This document shows positions 32,488 through 41,100 of a stretch of DNA of 64,000 nucleotides, one piece after another. How positions within the stretch are numbered: the first letter of the stretch is position 1; every line of letters starts with the position of its first letter. The translations under genes were made by a program, and so were the position numbers. Below the pieces are notes generated by a model. That model was not told the origin of the DNA. It saw only the letters and a list, made by a program, of their open reading frames with translations, and did not search any database. The DNA lies in contig DIDP01000070.1 of the NCBI GenBank assembly GCA_002418205.1, positions 11,988 to 75,987 on the forward strand. The letters run 5' to 3'. This DNA is from Anaerolineales bacterium UBA5797 (GTDB taxonomy: Bacteria > Chloroflexota > Anaerolineae > Anaerolineales > Villigracilaceae).

Positions 32488-33219
32488 ATGTTGTTAAGAA
32501 AATTCCCAAGGCAGACGATGTTAATCCTGCTGGCTGCCGCCTTGATCCTGACAGCCTGTAATGTGGGCGCTGCCCCCTCTCCCACACTGGATGTCAACGC
32601 GATCAACACCGCGATCGTCGGAACGACCGTGGCACAATTCTCCGCCCAATTTACACAGACCGCGCTTGCCATTCCACCCACCAACACACCCGCCCCCACG
32701 GACACACCCCAATCCCTGCCCACGTTTGCACTGCCCACAACCAATGCGGGGACGCCTCCGACCGTATCCTTTGACGTGACCCCTCTGCCGGGTTTCACAC
32801 AACTTGCCTCCCCCGCGCCGGTCGGCGCGACCCAGGCGCTTGGCGATTCGTGCTTCAATTCCGTATTTGAAGAAGACGTCACCATTCCGGATGGCACGGT
32901 TGTGAAAGGCGGGGAGACCCTATCGAAAACATGGAAAATCCGAAATACGGGCACGTGCACATGGGATGAAGGGTTTAAACTTGTTCACATTGGCGGCAAC
33001 ATTCCCAATGACAACTTCAAATCACAAGCTTATGAATTTCAGGGCAAGGATCAAGTTGCCGGTGGAGAAGCGATCAACCTGACCGTGGGATTAAATGCGC
33101 CTTGTGCTGCCGGCAAGTATGAGGCACATTGGCGTATGCAAAATGATGCTGGTTACTATTTCGGGACCATTCTATCGTTGTACATCGAAGTTAAAGGAAA
33201 AACCGGTGGTTGTGGCTAG
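32488..33219 (+). CDS. NBR1-Ig lipoprotein 4
   Basis: A 243-residue lipoprotein. The signal ends in LILTAC (Cys24), followed by a long P/T stalk to about residue 120 and a single NBR1-type Ig domain (about 125-240): CFNSVFEEDVTIPDGTVVKG, LSKTWKIRNTGTCTWDEGFK and AHWRMQNDAG. The domain shows the usual Cys near its start and a second Cys in the CTW motif, which probably pair. GGAGG precedes the ATG by 7 nt. It is followed after 14 nt by the next lipoprotein, so they are probably cotranscribed. Confidence 0.83.
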   Translation: MLLRKFPRQTMLILLAAALILTACNVGAAPSPTLDVNAINTAIVGTTVAQFSAQFTQTALAIPPTNTPAPTDTPQSLPTFALPTTNAGTPPTVSFDVTPLPGFTQLASPAPVGATQALGDSCFNSVFEEDVTIPDGTVVKGGETLSKTWKIRNTGTCTWDEGFKLVHIGGNIPNDNFKSQAYEFQGKDQVAGGEAINLTVGLNAPCAAGKYEAHWRMQNDAGYYFGTILSLYIEVKGKTGGCG

Positions 33220-33233
33220 GGAGATATTAGATC

Positions 33234-33863
33234 ATGAAAAATAAAACATTTCCGCTCCTTGCGGCAGGCGTTTTGGTAATTATCCTCTCAGCCTGCGGCG
33301 GAGCCCCCACTGCAACAGAACCAACGCCGGATGTCGCTGCGGTGCGCACCTCCGCCGCCAGCACGGTGGAAGCGAGGTTCACGCTCACCGCCGCGGCGTT
33401 CACCCCCACCCAACAGCCGCCTTCAACGGAAACCGAGGCCCCGGTCGAGGAGGCGACAGCCACCGCCACACAACCTGCAGTGGCTGTCATCACCAACGAG
33501 GCAGGGACTCCCGTCGAACTCTGCGACAGCCTGGGATATGACCTCGCCACGGTGGATGTGAACGTACCCGATGGCACCATCATGTCGCCCGGACAGGATT
33601 TCATCAAGACCTGGCGTGTGAAGAATACCGGCGCGTGTCCCTGGGGCGCAGGCTACGTCCTCGCTTATGCCGGATACTCGAATCAAATGTCCGGTCAGTT
33701 CATCGCACTGGAAGAGGTCATCCAACCCGGGCAGGAAGTGGAAGTTTCCGTACAGTTCACGGCCCCCAATCAACCGGGCGAATACCTGAGCGCATGGACA
33801 ATGCGGAATCCGCAGGGCGTCACCTTCCCTGAGATCGTCTTCGTCAAGATCATCGTACAATAG
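33234..33863 (+). CDS. NBR1-Ig lipoprotein 5
   Basis: A 209-residue lipoprotein. The signal ends in IILSAC (Cys21), then a P/T/Glu-rich stalk to about residue 90 and one NBR1-type Ig domain (about 95-209): LCDSLGYDLATVDVNVPDGT, FIKTWRVKNTGACPWGAGYV, SAWTMRNPQG. The CTW motif of the other copies is CPW here. It ends just upstream of queG (4 nt), whose -10-like box overlaps its last codons. Last of the five tandem paralogues, and the smallest. Confidence 0.83.
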   Translation: MKNKTFPLLAAGVLVIILSACGGAPTATEPTPDVAAVRTSAASTVEARFTLTAAAFTPTQQPPSTETEAPVEEATATATQPAVAVITNEAGTPVELCDSLGYDLATVDVNVPDGTIMSPGQDFIKTWRVKNTGACPWGAGYVLAYAGYSNQMSGQFIALEEVIQPGQEVEVSVQFTAPNQPGEYLSAWTMRNPQGVTFPEIVFVKIIVQ

Positions 33864-33867
33864 GGTT
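33856..33867 (+). promoter_or_regulatory. -10-like box placed for a leaderless queG transcript
   Basis: TACAAT (33856-33861) overlaps the end of the previous gene and ends 6 nt before the GTG at 33868. No Shine-Dalgarno and no clear -35. Confidence 0.35.
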
Positions 33868-34962
33868 GTGACACAAGACCTGAAACAGATCATCAAGGAC
33901 AAGTCACGCCAGTTGGGATTCATCCTGGCTGGCGTGACCACTCCTGAACCGCCTCCCCATTATTCCACATTCGAAAACTGGCTCGCACAGGGACATCACG
34001 GCACGATGGAGTATCTTGCCAGTGAACGTTCACGCACGCGCCGTGCCGACCCCAGGCAAATCCTCCCTGAATGCAAATCCATTCTGGTCTTGGCAACGCC
34101 ATACCCTCCCCCCTCTCGCGCTGAGCGGAGTGACGCCGCCCTGAGCGGAGTGAAACGCAGACAAAGGACGCGCCACGAAGTCGAAGCGGCTGAACATGCT
34201 GAGGGCAAAATCGCCGCCTACGCCCGCGGCGCGGACTATCACGATATCCTCCCTGATCGGATGAAGGAACTCGTTCAATTTATCGAGGCGCAGGTCGGAG
34301 GTCCGGTGAAGAACCGCTGGTACACCGATACCGGTCCCATCCTTGAGCGTGATCTCGCCCAACGCGCTGGACTTGGCTGGATCGGCAAAAATACCTGCCT
34401 CATCCATCCGAAACAGGGTTCCTATTTTTTAATCTCTGAAATTCTTCTCGATCTCGAACTCGAACCCGATCCGCCCTTCGCCACCGATCACTGCGGCACC
34501 TGCACGCGCTGCATCCAAGCCTGCCCAACGGATTGCATTCTCCCCAACCGCACCATTGACGCGGCGCGCTGCATCTCGTACCTCACCATCGAACTCAAGG
34601 ATGATATCCCGGTCGAACTACGCGGCAAAATGGGAGACTGGATTTTCGGATGCGACATCTGCCAGATGGTCTGCCCGTGGAATCGATTCGCGGCTGAAGG
34701 CGATCCTGCTTTTGATGACAACCACCCGCCTCACAACCTGACCGGGGAACTGACTCTGACATCCCAAACCTTCAACCAACGCTTCAAGCGGACTCCCATC
34801 AAGCGCGCCAAGCGACGCGGCTATCTGCGCAACGTTGCCGTCGCGTTGGGCAACACCGCTGACATGCACGCCCTGCCCGTCCTGCAAAACGCGCTCAATG
34901 ATGAAGAGTCCATGATTCGTGAACACGCAAAATGGGCAATCGAGAAAATCACCTCGCGCTGA
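33868..34962 (+). CDS. queG: Epoxyqueuosine reductase
   Basis: A 364-residue cytoplasmic cobalamin- and iron-sulfur-dependent enzyme that reduces epoxyqueuosine to queuosine in tRNA, the last step of the pathway. Two 4Fe-4S motifs are present: CGTCTRCIQACPTDCILPN and CDICQMVCPWN. The family segments GADYHD, NRWYTDTGPILERDLAQRAG and GWIGKNTCLIHP are intact, and a HEAT-like C-terminus follows. Odd: residues about 84-111 (RAERSDAALSGVKRRQRTRH and following) are an insertion between the usual YPPP and GKIAAYARG elements. They are encoded by a dispersed repeat (34117-34200) that is also found at the gene's own stop codon. The start is GTG, with no Shine-Dalgarno. Confidence 0.95.
   Translation: MTQDLKQIIKDKSRQLGFILAGVTTPEPPPHYSTFENWLAQGHHGTMEYLASERSRTRRADPRQILPECKSILVLATPYPPPSRAERSDAALSGVKRRQRTRHEVEAAEHAEGKIAAYARGADYHDILPDRMKELVQFIEAQVGGPVKNRWYTDTGPILERDLAQRAGLGWIGKNTCLIHPKQGSYFLISEILLDLELEPDPPFATDHCGTCTRCIQACPTDCILPNRTIDAARCISYLTIELKDDIPVELRGKMGDWIFGCDICQMVCPWNRFAAEGDPAFDDNHPPHNLTGELTLTSQTFNQRFKRTPIKRAKRRGYLRNVAVALGNTADMHALPVLQNALNDEESMIREHAKWAIEKITSR
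34117..34200 (+). repeat. Dispersed GAGCGGAGTG repeat inserted in frame in queG
   Basis: Contains CGCTGAGCGGAGTG, a second CTGAGCGGAGTG and GAAGTCGAAGCG, the same words as the copies at 34953-34988 and 44511-44545. It keeps the queG frame open. Confidence 0.75.
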
Positions 34963-34988
34963 GCGGAGTGTAGCGCAGTCGAAGCGCA
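34953..34988 (+). repeat. Dispersed GAGCGGAGTG repeat containing the queG stop codon
   Basis: CTCGCGCTGAGCGGAGTG followed by TAGCGCAGTCGAAGCG; the TGA of queG (34960-34962) is part of the repeat. The reverse complement of the 44511-44545 copy matches closely. Confidence 0.8.
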
Positions 34989-35002
34989 ATGGATAAATAT
35001 AC

Positions 35003-35611
35003 ATGCACAAACTTCTCATCGCCACCAACAACCCGGGCAAGATCAGGGAATTGCACGAACTGCTTGATGATCTGGGGATCGAACTCGTCACCCCCTCGCA
35101 GATCGGACTCGAACTCGACGTGATCGAAGATGGCGAGACCTACATCGAGAACGCGACCAAAAAAGCAAATGCCTTTGCACAAGCCAGTGGCCTCATCTCC
35201 CTTGCTGATGACTCCGGCTTGGAAGTGGACGCCCTCGACGGCGCGCCGGGTTTATACTCCGCGCGCTTTGGCTCCGTCAACGGAGAAAAATTATCCGACG
35301 CTGAGCGACGCAAATATCTCATTCAAAAACTGCAGAACCAGCCCCGCCCGTGGACCGCGCGCTTTCATGCCACCATCGTCATTGCTGCACCAGATCAGGG
35401 ATTGCAAATTACCGAGGGGTTTTGCGAGGGCGAAATCATCCCCGAAGAACGCGGCACCGGCGGATTTGGTTACGATCCAATTTTTTTGTTGCCAGAGTTG
35501 GGAAAGACCATGGCGGAACTCAGCATGGAAGAAAAAAACCGCCTCAGCCATCGGGCAAAGGCGGTGATGAAGGCAAAATCTGTATTGACAGAATTGTTCA
35601 AGAGTCGATGA
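35003..35611 (+). CDS. rdgB: XTP/dITP pyrophosphatase (HAM1 family)
   Basis: A 202-residue nucleotide-pool sanitising enzyme that hydrolyses dITP, XTP and other non-canonical purine nucleotides to monophosphates. Family motifs: the start LLIATNNPGKIRELHELLDD (substrate loop with Asn and Lys), GETYIENATKKANAFAQASG, LADDSGLEVDALDGAPGLYS (catalytic Asp), and GGFGYDPIFLLPELGKTMAE. Length is normal. It lies 40 nt after queG, separated by a dispersed repeat, and converges with the histidine kinase gene without a visible terminator. Confidence 0.97.
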   Translation: MHKLLIATNNPGKIRELHELLDDLGIELVTPSQIGLELDVIEDGETYIENATKKANAFAQASGLISLADDSGLEVDALDGAPGLYSARFGSVNGEKLSDAERRKYLIQKLQNQPRPWTARFHATIVIAAPDQGLQITEGFCEGEIIPEERGTGGFGYDPIFLLPELGKTMAELSMEEKNRLSHRAKAVMKAKSVLTELFKSR

Positions 35612-35647
35612 TAATTTGGTTGATATAAGGCGAACAAAAACGCGCGG

Positions 35648-37387
35648 TCATCTCTTCGGGTGGTGCAGGCGGTCTGCAGCTTCCTCCGTCAGCGGGAGAT
35701 AGACCTGCACCCGCGTCCCTTTGCCCGGCGCGGAATCGATGTTGAGCAAGCCGTTGACCAGCTCCGTGCGCTCGCGCAGGTTGATCATGCCCAAACTGCC
35801 GCGCTGGTCGTAGGATTTGTTCACCGCCTCCAGATTGAAGCCCATCCCGTCATCCTCGACCTCCAGCAAGGCAATACCCGTCTCGAACGATCGCAGCCGC
35901 ACCCAGATGTGGGGGGCGTTGGCATGTTTGCGGGCGTTATTCACCGCCTCCTCGATGATGTAGAAGATCACGCCCTGCTTGCCCATTTCCATGTTCTCGA
36001 GCAACATGTCATCCACGTTGATGATCACATTTTGCGCGAATGTTTCGCGCATCTTTTCCGCCATCGCTTGGAGGGCGGCGTTCAAGCCCTGCGACTCAAG
36101 GATCAGCGGGCGCAGTGTGAACAGCATGTGCCGGATCTCCTTCGTAGTGCGATAAGCCAGTTCCTCGATCTTGAACAATTCGTCCATTGCGTCCTTGGTG
36201 TCCTTCCCCATCATGCGGCGGACAATGTTGATGCGCATCGCCATCGCGGCAACGGATTGGGTCGGTCCATCGTGCAGGTCGCGCGCCAGTTTCTTGCGCG
36301 TCTCCTCCTGCACCTCCACCATGCGCTCCTTCTCCTCGACCAGGTCCTGATACAGCCTGGCGTTCTGCACCGCGATCACCGCCTGCCTGCCGATGATATC
36401 CAGCAGGCCGCAGCGTTCTTTTGTAAAATAATTCGGGTCGGGATGGGCGAACAACATCGCGCCATAGACGTTGAATCCGCTGCGCAGAGGGAAGCAATAC
36501 GCGGAGGAGCAGGTGCGCAATGCGATGATGCGCCCAAGCTCGGGGTCGTATCCGATGTCCGGCGTGAGGACCGCCTCCCCGCCATCCACCACGCGTTTGA
36601 GGATCCCATCGGTCCCGCGCAGGACCACGCGCATATCCGCGTTGGTAAAGCGCCGCGCAGACCCGACGCGCAATTCGTTGTCGCGGAACAACAACACCGC
36701 GCTGACGAGTTTCTCCTCCTTCGGTTCGTCCGGGTCAAGGGTCGGGTTCAGCGCGTTGTATCCAAGGTCGAGGGCTGAATCTAGGACGCGTTTGTAACTG
36801 AGAGTCGCCGTCAGGTTGGACGTCAGCTCATAGATGGCTCGCAGGCGTTCGGCTTCGGCGCGGCGGCGGCGTTCTTCCCCATCCAGACGGATCTGGCGTG
36901 ATACGCGCAGGCGCTTCATCCCAAACCTGCCGATGAGTCCCGCGACCAATCCCATCAACAGCGTCAGCAGGATGTCGCTTACAGGCAAGAAGGAAAATCC
37001 ACCCGAAAACGAAGGCCGCAGAACAAACACCTGCCAGAACACGAACAGGATCGCCGTAATAAATGCGCCCCACATCTCAAAGTAGATCGCGCCCGTTGCA
37101 ATGGGGATCAGTCCCACCCAGGCAAAAGCCCCACCCTGCACCCAATAGAACAGCGCGCTGAGAATGAGGTCCACACCGAGTATGATGTGACGGTGATAAG
37201 GCAGGCGCATATTCAAGCCAGCCAGGATGCTCATGATGATGTTCCACCCCACCATGAGGACCAGTACCCAAAACAATTCCCCCACCTGCCCGCGCAATGC
37301 CAGCAGGAGGGTAAAAACGACCAGCATCAACCAGCGCAGCGAGGCTGCGAACCAGTCTGCCACATAGGGAGTCTCAAACCTGCGCAT
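35648..37387 (-). CDS. Membrane-bound orphan sensor histidine kinase (HisKA_3 type)
   Basis: A 579-residue kinase. Five or six membrane helices fill residues about 14-155. A short linker leads to a GAF domain (about 190-350), then a HisKA_3 helix with the H-box KKLARDLHDGPTQS (His372), and an HATPase domain with N-box (IIEEAVNNARKHA), G1 (DDGMGF) and G2 (GSLGMINLRERT) to about residue 565. Kinases of this class pass phosphate to NarL-type regulators; none is adjacent. A TATCAT box ends 7 nt before the ATG and there is no Shine-Dalgarno, so the mRNA may be leaderless. It is the only non-glycan gene between rdgB and the polysaccharide locus and could regulate that locus, but this is not shown. 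Confidence 0.9.
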   Translation of the reverse strand: MRRFETPYVADWFAASLRWLMLVVFTLLLALRGQVGELFWVLVLMVGWNIIMSILAGLNMRLPYHRHIILGVDLILSALFYWVQGGAFAWVGLIPIATGAIYFEMWGAFITAILFVFWQVFVLRPSFSGGFSFLPVSDILLTLLMGLVAGLIGRFGMKRLRVSRQIRLDGEERRRRAEAERLRAIYELTSNLTATLSYKRVLDSALDLGYNALNPTLDPDEPKEEKLVSAVLLFRDNELRVGSARRFTNADMRVVLRGTDGILKRVVDGGEAVLTPDIGYDPELGRIIALRTCSSAYCFPLRSGFNVYGAMLFAHPDPNYFTKERCGLLDIIGRQAVIAVQNARLYQDLVEEKERMVEVQEETRKKLARDLHDGPTQSVAAMAMRINIVRRMMGKDTKDAMDELFKIEELAYRTTKEIRHMLFTLRPLILESQGLNAALQAMAEKMRETFAQNVIINVDDMLLENMEMGKQGVIFYIIEEAVNNARKHANAPHIWVRLRSFETGIALLEVEDDGMGFNLEAVNKSYDQRGSLGMINLRERTELVNGLLNIDSAPGKGTRVQVYLPLTEEAADRLHHPKR

Positions 37388-37400
37388 GGTTTCAATGATA
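37388..37400 (-). promoter_or_regulatory. -10 box placed for a leaderless kinase transcript
   Basis: TATCAT (37400-37395) ends 7 nt before the ATG at 37387. No Shine-Dalgarno; weak -35. Confidence 0.4.
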
Positions 37401-37451
37401 CTCGAAAACGATTGATGTCCCTCGCTGGCGACATTACAAATAAATTACTGA

Positions 37452-38180
37452 CTACACCTCATACCCCATTCTGGACAAATATGCTCCCATTTTATCCTTC
37501 AATATTTGCTGTTGTTCTTCATTGTAGGATTCTCGGAATCTGCCGATCCTGCCCTTGTAAAAATGCAGACCCTGCTGTCCCTCCGCCGCCTGGGGACGAT
37601 ACCCGGCGATCACCTTCCGGACCTCGGGTCTGTTCCCGTCTAATTTGAGGAATCCCACCAGATGATCCACCTCATTATCGTAATCCGTCAGCAGGTCTTC
37701 GTAGCGGGCGATGAGCACGTTCTTCTCGTCCATCCACTTTTCCCAAATGCGGACGTAATCCATGATGAAATCGAGACTCTTCTGAAAATCGGTGAGGTGC
37801 GAGAAGGCATTCGGGCGTCCCTTTTGAAGGGCGCGTTGACCGAAATCGAACGCGGAGAGCATGGCATCGCGCGGGTCGCGGTAAATGTAAGTGATGCGGA
37901 GCAAGCCCAGGCGTTGCAGGAGGCGGGAGGAGGCGGACGGTCCCGCGTGGGCTTTGATGACGAAATCGTTCCCCGCCAGCGCGGGCAGGGTCACCATCCC
38001 CAGCCTGCGCGCGGACAAAACTCCGATGTTGCAATTGACCTCCGTCAGGATCCCCTGCAAACGATACTTTTCGCGGATGAGACGCGCATCAGTGTAGCCT
38101 GCCGTTTCCATGAGGTCGTGGATGAGATTGTAGTGCCAGCCCGAACCTGCGCGCGGCATGCCAACGGAAAGTACGATCAT
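37452..38180 (-). CDS. Sulfotransferase-like protein 1
   Basis: A 242-residue protein of the PAPS-dependent sulfotransferase fold. The 5'-phosphosulfate loop is present as GMPRAGSGWHYN near residue 7-18, and the 3'-phosphate-binding segment as ITYIYRDPRDAMLSAFDFG near 95-115. FLKLDGNRPEVRKVIAGYRP and the C-terminal REDs-type loop (YKGRIGRFRESYNEEQQQIL) also match the family. It should transfer sulfate from PAPS to a sugar or lipid hydroxyl. AGGAG precedes the ATG, which overlaps the stop of the polymerase gene (ATGA). Last gene of the polysaccharide operon and one of three sulfotransferases in it. Confidence 0.85.
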   Translation of the reverse strand: MIVLSVGMPRAGSGWHYNLIHDLMETAGYTDARLIREKYRLQGILTEVNCNIGVLSARRLGMVTLPALAGNDFVIKAHAGPSASSRLLQRLGLLRITYIYRDPRDAMLSAFDFGQRALQKGRPNAFSHLTDFQKSLDFIMDYVRIWEKWMDEKNVLIARYEDLLTDYDNEVDHLVGFLKLDGNRPEVRKVIAGYRPQAAEGQQGLHFYKGRIGRFRESYNEEQQQILKDKMGAYLSRMGYEV

Positions 38181-39676
38181 TGAGTCTCCTGATTGCTCCC
38201 GCCGCCATCACCGGCGGTGTTGGGAGCATGGGATGAGTTCCCCGATTCTAACGCATGGGCGGTCACACCGGAAAGAATCCCGAAGTTGATCCAGATGTTT
38301 GGAATGGCAAACGAGTCCTGGGTCGCGTTATAGAACGAAATGGCGATCCACGAGAACAGACCTGCAATGCCAAGGAAACGCATGAGGGATGATCTGTTCT
38401 TCAAGGCGATCAACGCATCGCCCAGCACCGAGAACTGAAACGCAATGAAGACAAAGAAACCGATCAGGCCCGTCTCTGCCAGCAGGCGCGCATACATGTT
38501 CTTCGGGTTCGGGTACAGGCGGTTCTCCGGGCTGAGTTGACGCGCGATCTCCGGCACGGTGGTCAACGCCCAATCGGGGAGATGGTCGTATATGTAAAAG
38601 CCGCTCGCGCCCAGCCCCACCCCTGTGATCGGATTCTCATCATACGCGCCCAGCGCGCCGAAGGTGTAAGCCGCCCGCGCACCCGCAGAATTTTCGATGA
38701 TGTATTCCTCGAGACTCTCCGCATCGGAATTGAACAAACGCGTGATGTATCCCTTTTGACTCAGGAATATCCCCGCGCCCGCCAACGCACCAACGGCAAC
38801 CGCGATCACACTCAGGCGCAGCAACATGGCTCCGCCGCGTTGGAAGCCCCGCACAAACCATCTCCATGCGGAACGCATCTCCGCCCGCCCCACCAACAGG
38901 AACGTGAGGACGAGCGCGATCACGGCAGTCAACAATCCGCCGCGTGAATACGTTGCAAGCAAAAGCAAAACGGCAAAACCCAGAAGGACGACCTCGAGCC
39001 ATTTGAGGCGCGTCATCCGCACGCGCGTCAACAGCGCCGCGAACAACCACGGCAGGTAGACCGTCGCGATCTGTCCGGCAAGCCAGGCAGGTTCATATGC
39101 CATCCCCGAAACGCGGTTCGAACGCACGAGTTCGCGCATCGAAAAAGCGCGCTGCCAGTGCGTCACCGTCACCTTCTTGAGCAGGGGCGTATAGAACGCA
39201 AGCGACTGCACGCCGCTCCACAGAACATCCACGAGGAACCCAGCCAGCAGCCACTTGACCGTGAAACGCAGATCGTCCCCGTTGCGATTCATCCATACGG
39301 CGGTGATGAAAAAGGATATGCCAATGACGAGCGTCGCCCAGGCCCGGATGACGCGCCCGAAATAATCCTGTCCGCGCAACGGCAGCGGGTCAAGCAGGGA
39401 CCCGATGGCTGATGCCGCCAAAGCGACCAATACAAACCCGATCAACGGGACCATCGTCCCGGCGCGCGGCAGGGAGATCTTCCCGCGCATCCACTGGATC
39501 AGCAGGAGAGGCAGAAGCAATGCAGCAGGATAGAACGCCAGCGGGCGGACGAGCGTCCCATCGCCCATGAAAGGAAAGTAACGAAAACTCGTCACAGGCA
39601 ATGTGAACAGCACCACCCCCCACAGGATGCGGCTCAACACTGGAAAGAATTCATCGAACCTTGCTGTAATTTTCAT
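38177..39676 (-). CDS. O-antigen ligase/polymerase-like membrane protein (Wzy/WaaL fold)
   Basis: A 499-residue membrane protein with about eleven to twelve helices. The large external loop typical of Wzy_C enzymes lies at about residues 300-385 (SAGARAAYTFGALGAYDENP, GVGLGASGF and the following PENRLYPNPKNMYARLLAET). The central motif GVGLGASG and the downstream His-free loop agree with the O-antigen ligase superfamily. It should join glycan repeat units or attach them to an acceptor. The C-terminus is a short hydrophilic tail. It is sandwiched between sulfotransferase 1 and a chain-length protein, both overlapping by 4 nt, so tight coupling is clear. Confidence 0.85.
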   Translation of the reverse strand: MKITARFDEFFPVLSRILWGVVLFTLPVTSFRYFPFMGDGTLVRPLAFYPAALLLPLLLIQWMRGKISLPRAGTMVPLIGFVLVALAASAIGSLLDPLPLRGQDYFGRVIRAWATLVIGISFFITAVWMNRNGDDLRFTVKWLLAGFLVDVLWSGVQSLAFYTPLLKKVTVTHWQRAFSMRELVRSNRVSGMAYEPAWLAGQIATVYLPWLFAALLTRVRMTRLKWLEVVLLGFAVLLLLATYSRGGLLTAVIALVLTFLLVGRAEMRSAWRWFVRGFQRGGAMLLRLSVIAVAVGALAGAGIFLSQKGYITRLFNSDAESLEEYIIENSAGARAAYTFGALGAYDENPITGVGLGASGFYIYDHLPDWALTTVPEIARQLSPENRLYPNPKNMYARLLAETGLIGFFVFIAFQFSVLGDALIALKNRSSLMRFLGIAGLFSWIAISFYNATQDSFAIPNIWINFGILSGVTAHALESGNSSHAPNTAGDGGGSNQETQ

Positions 39677-40287
39677 TTCGGTTTGGAGACAAACAACACA
39701 ACCAGAGAAGCTAAAGCAAGGAAAGCCACCGCGCCGACAAACAGGTACAGGCTGATGGACAGGCTGCGTTCGATCGGCACCTGCGCGATCTGGGTCAAAT
39801 TGGCTTCAATGAACGCATTCGGACCCTCAGCCGCTGCCTTTTGGATGTTGACCTGCCCGACGAAGTTTTGCGCCCAAAGCGTTGCTAGCGTGGATGCCCG
39901 TTGCGGATCATCATCCTTCACATAGAAGTTCCAGCCGCCCTCCGCAGGCTGGCTGAGGGAGATCATTCCGCGCAGTTCCGCCGTTGTGATGTTCCCGGTC
40001 CGTTCAACGATGGATTCCATGACCGTATCTGAAAGCGCGATCTCCTCCAGTTTTCGGGTTTCGCGTTCGAGATAATAGAACTGCTGACGGTCAGTCTCCT
40101 CGGGCCAGGCTTGCTCGAGATTAAAATCCACAAGGACAACGGCATGGGCGCGATAGGGCGGCGGCGCGGCATAATAGACCGCCGCGCCGATCAACCCGCC
40201 GATCACCGCACCCAGCGACCAGTATCTCCATGCTTTGAACAGCCGGATCAGGTCATCGAGGGTGGGAGGGGAAAATAATCGATTCAT
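39673..40287 (-). CDS. Wzz-like chain-length determinant/lipid-glycan copolymerase protein
   Basis: A 204-residue protein with two terminal membrane helices (about residues 25-45 and 178-200) and an external helical domain between them. The N-terminal PPTLDDLIRLFKAWRYWSLG and the proline-containing segment before the second helix are Wzz features; no kinase domain is attached. It should set the chain length of the polymer made by the overlapping Wzy-like gene. ATG at 40287 chosen because homologues begin near MNRLFSPP; the reading frame opens 9 nt upstream with TTG. Confidence 0.8.
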   Translation of the reverse strand: MNRLFSPPTLDDLIRLFKAWRYWSLGAVIGGLIGAAVYYAAPPPYRAHAVVLVDFNLEQAWPEETDRQQFYYLERETRKLEEIALSDTVMESIVERTGNITTAELRGMISLSQPAEGGWNFYVKDDDPQRASTLATLWAQNFVGQVNIQKAAAEGPNAFIEANLTQIAQVPIERSLSISLYLFVGAVAFLALASLVVLFVSKPK

Positions 40288-40323
40288 GATTTCCAATTTC
40301 CGTGGGGGCGGGAGGACCCTGCC

Positions 40324-41100
40324 CTACATGTTAAACATTTTTCTTCTGCGCCAGTTCCAGAACGGCGCGATCAACCTGCGGATGTAATACTTTGCCACAA
40401 TGACCGAAAAGAACGAGCCGCCATCGCGATAATGCACCCGGATCATTTCGGGCCAGCAGCGATCATCGGCAACGATGGTCTTCCCTGAAGTATGGATCCG
40501 AAAGTTCGCCCAGGTCTGCGGCACATATTGGATTTGGGTCCGCGCGGCGATACGCGTCCACAGGTCGTAATCCATCGCAAAATAAAACGACGGGTCGAGC
40601 GGGCCAACCTGCTTCCATAACCCGGCGCGGAAGAACATGGTCTGCTGCGGGATGTGCACGTATCCCTGACGGAGCAGGCGGTAATCCGTCTGCGCGGCAT
40701 TGAATTTGCCGATCACATTTCCCTGTTCATTGATGAAGTTGCAATCGCCGTAGACCATTCCCACTTCGGGGTGTTCCTGCAAATATGCGACCGCCGCGGA
40801 TACCGCGCCGGGTTCATAGGTATCGTCCGAATTCAGCCATGCAAGGATATCGCCCCCGGCGCGCGCAAACCCCTTGTTGATGGCATCGGTCTGCCCCTTG
40901 TCCTTTTCGCTCACCCACCATGCCAGTCGATCCGCGTACTTCCTGATGATGTCCACCGTCCCATCGTCCGAGCCGCCATCCACGACCATGTATTCGATGC
41001 GCGGATAATCCTGCGTCAACACGGATCGCATCGTCGCTTCGATGAAACGGGCGTGGTTGAAGGATGGCGTGACGATGGAGACCAATGGCAGGTCAGACAT
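40324..41100 (-). CDS. Family-2 glycosyltransferase A
   Basis: A 258-residue GT-A fold enzyme that transfers a sugar from a nucleotide sugar. The N-terminal nucleotide-binding part VSIVTPSFNHARFIEATMRS is followed by YMVVDGGSDDGT, the DXD-like motif AWLNSDDTYEPGA (Asp-Asp near residue 90), and the acceptor region with QQTMFFRAGLWKQVGPLD and FAMDYDLWTRIA. A close paralogue of the gene at 43548: both share ADxLAWWVSEKDxGQxxAIN. Start at 41100 (TAATG overlap with the upstream stop, GAGG 7 nt upstream); an ATG 6 nt earlier is possible. Confidence 0.9.
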   Translation of the reverse strand: MSDLPLVSIVTPSFNHARFIEATMRSVLTQDYPRIEYMVVDGGSDDGTVDIIRKYADRLAWWVSEKDKGQTDAINKGFARAGGDILAWLNSDDTYEPGAVSAAVAYLQEHPEVGMVYGDCNFINEQGNVIGKFNAAQTDYRLLRQGYVHIPQQTMFFRAGLWKQVGPLDPSFYFAMDYDLWTRIAARTQIQYVPQTWANFRIHTSGKTIVADDRCWPEMIRVHYRDGGSFFSVIVAKYYIRRLIAPFWNWRRRKMFNM

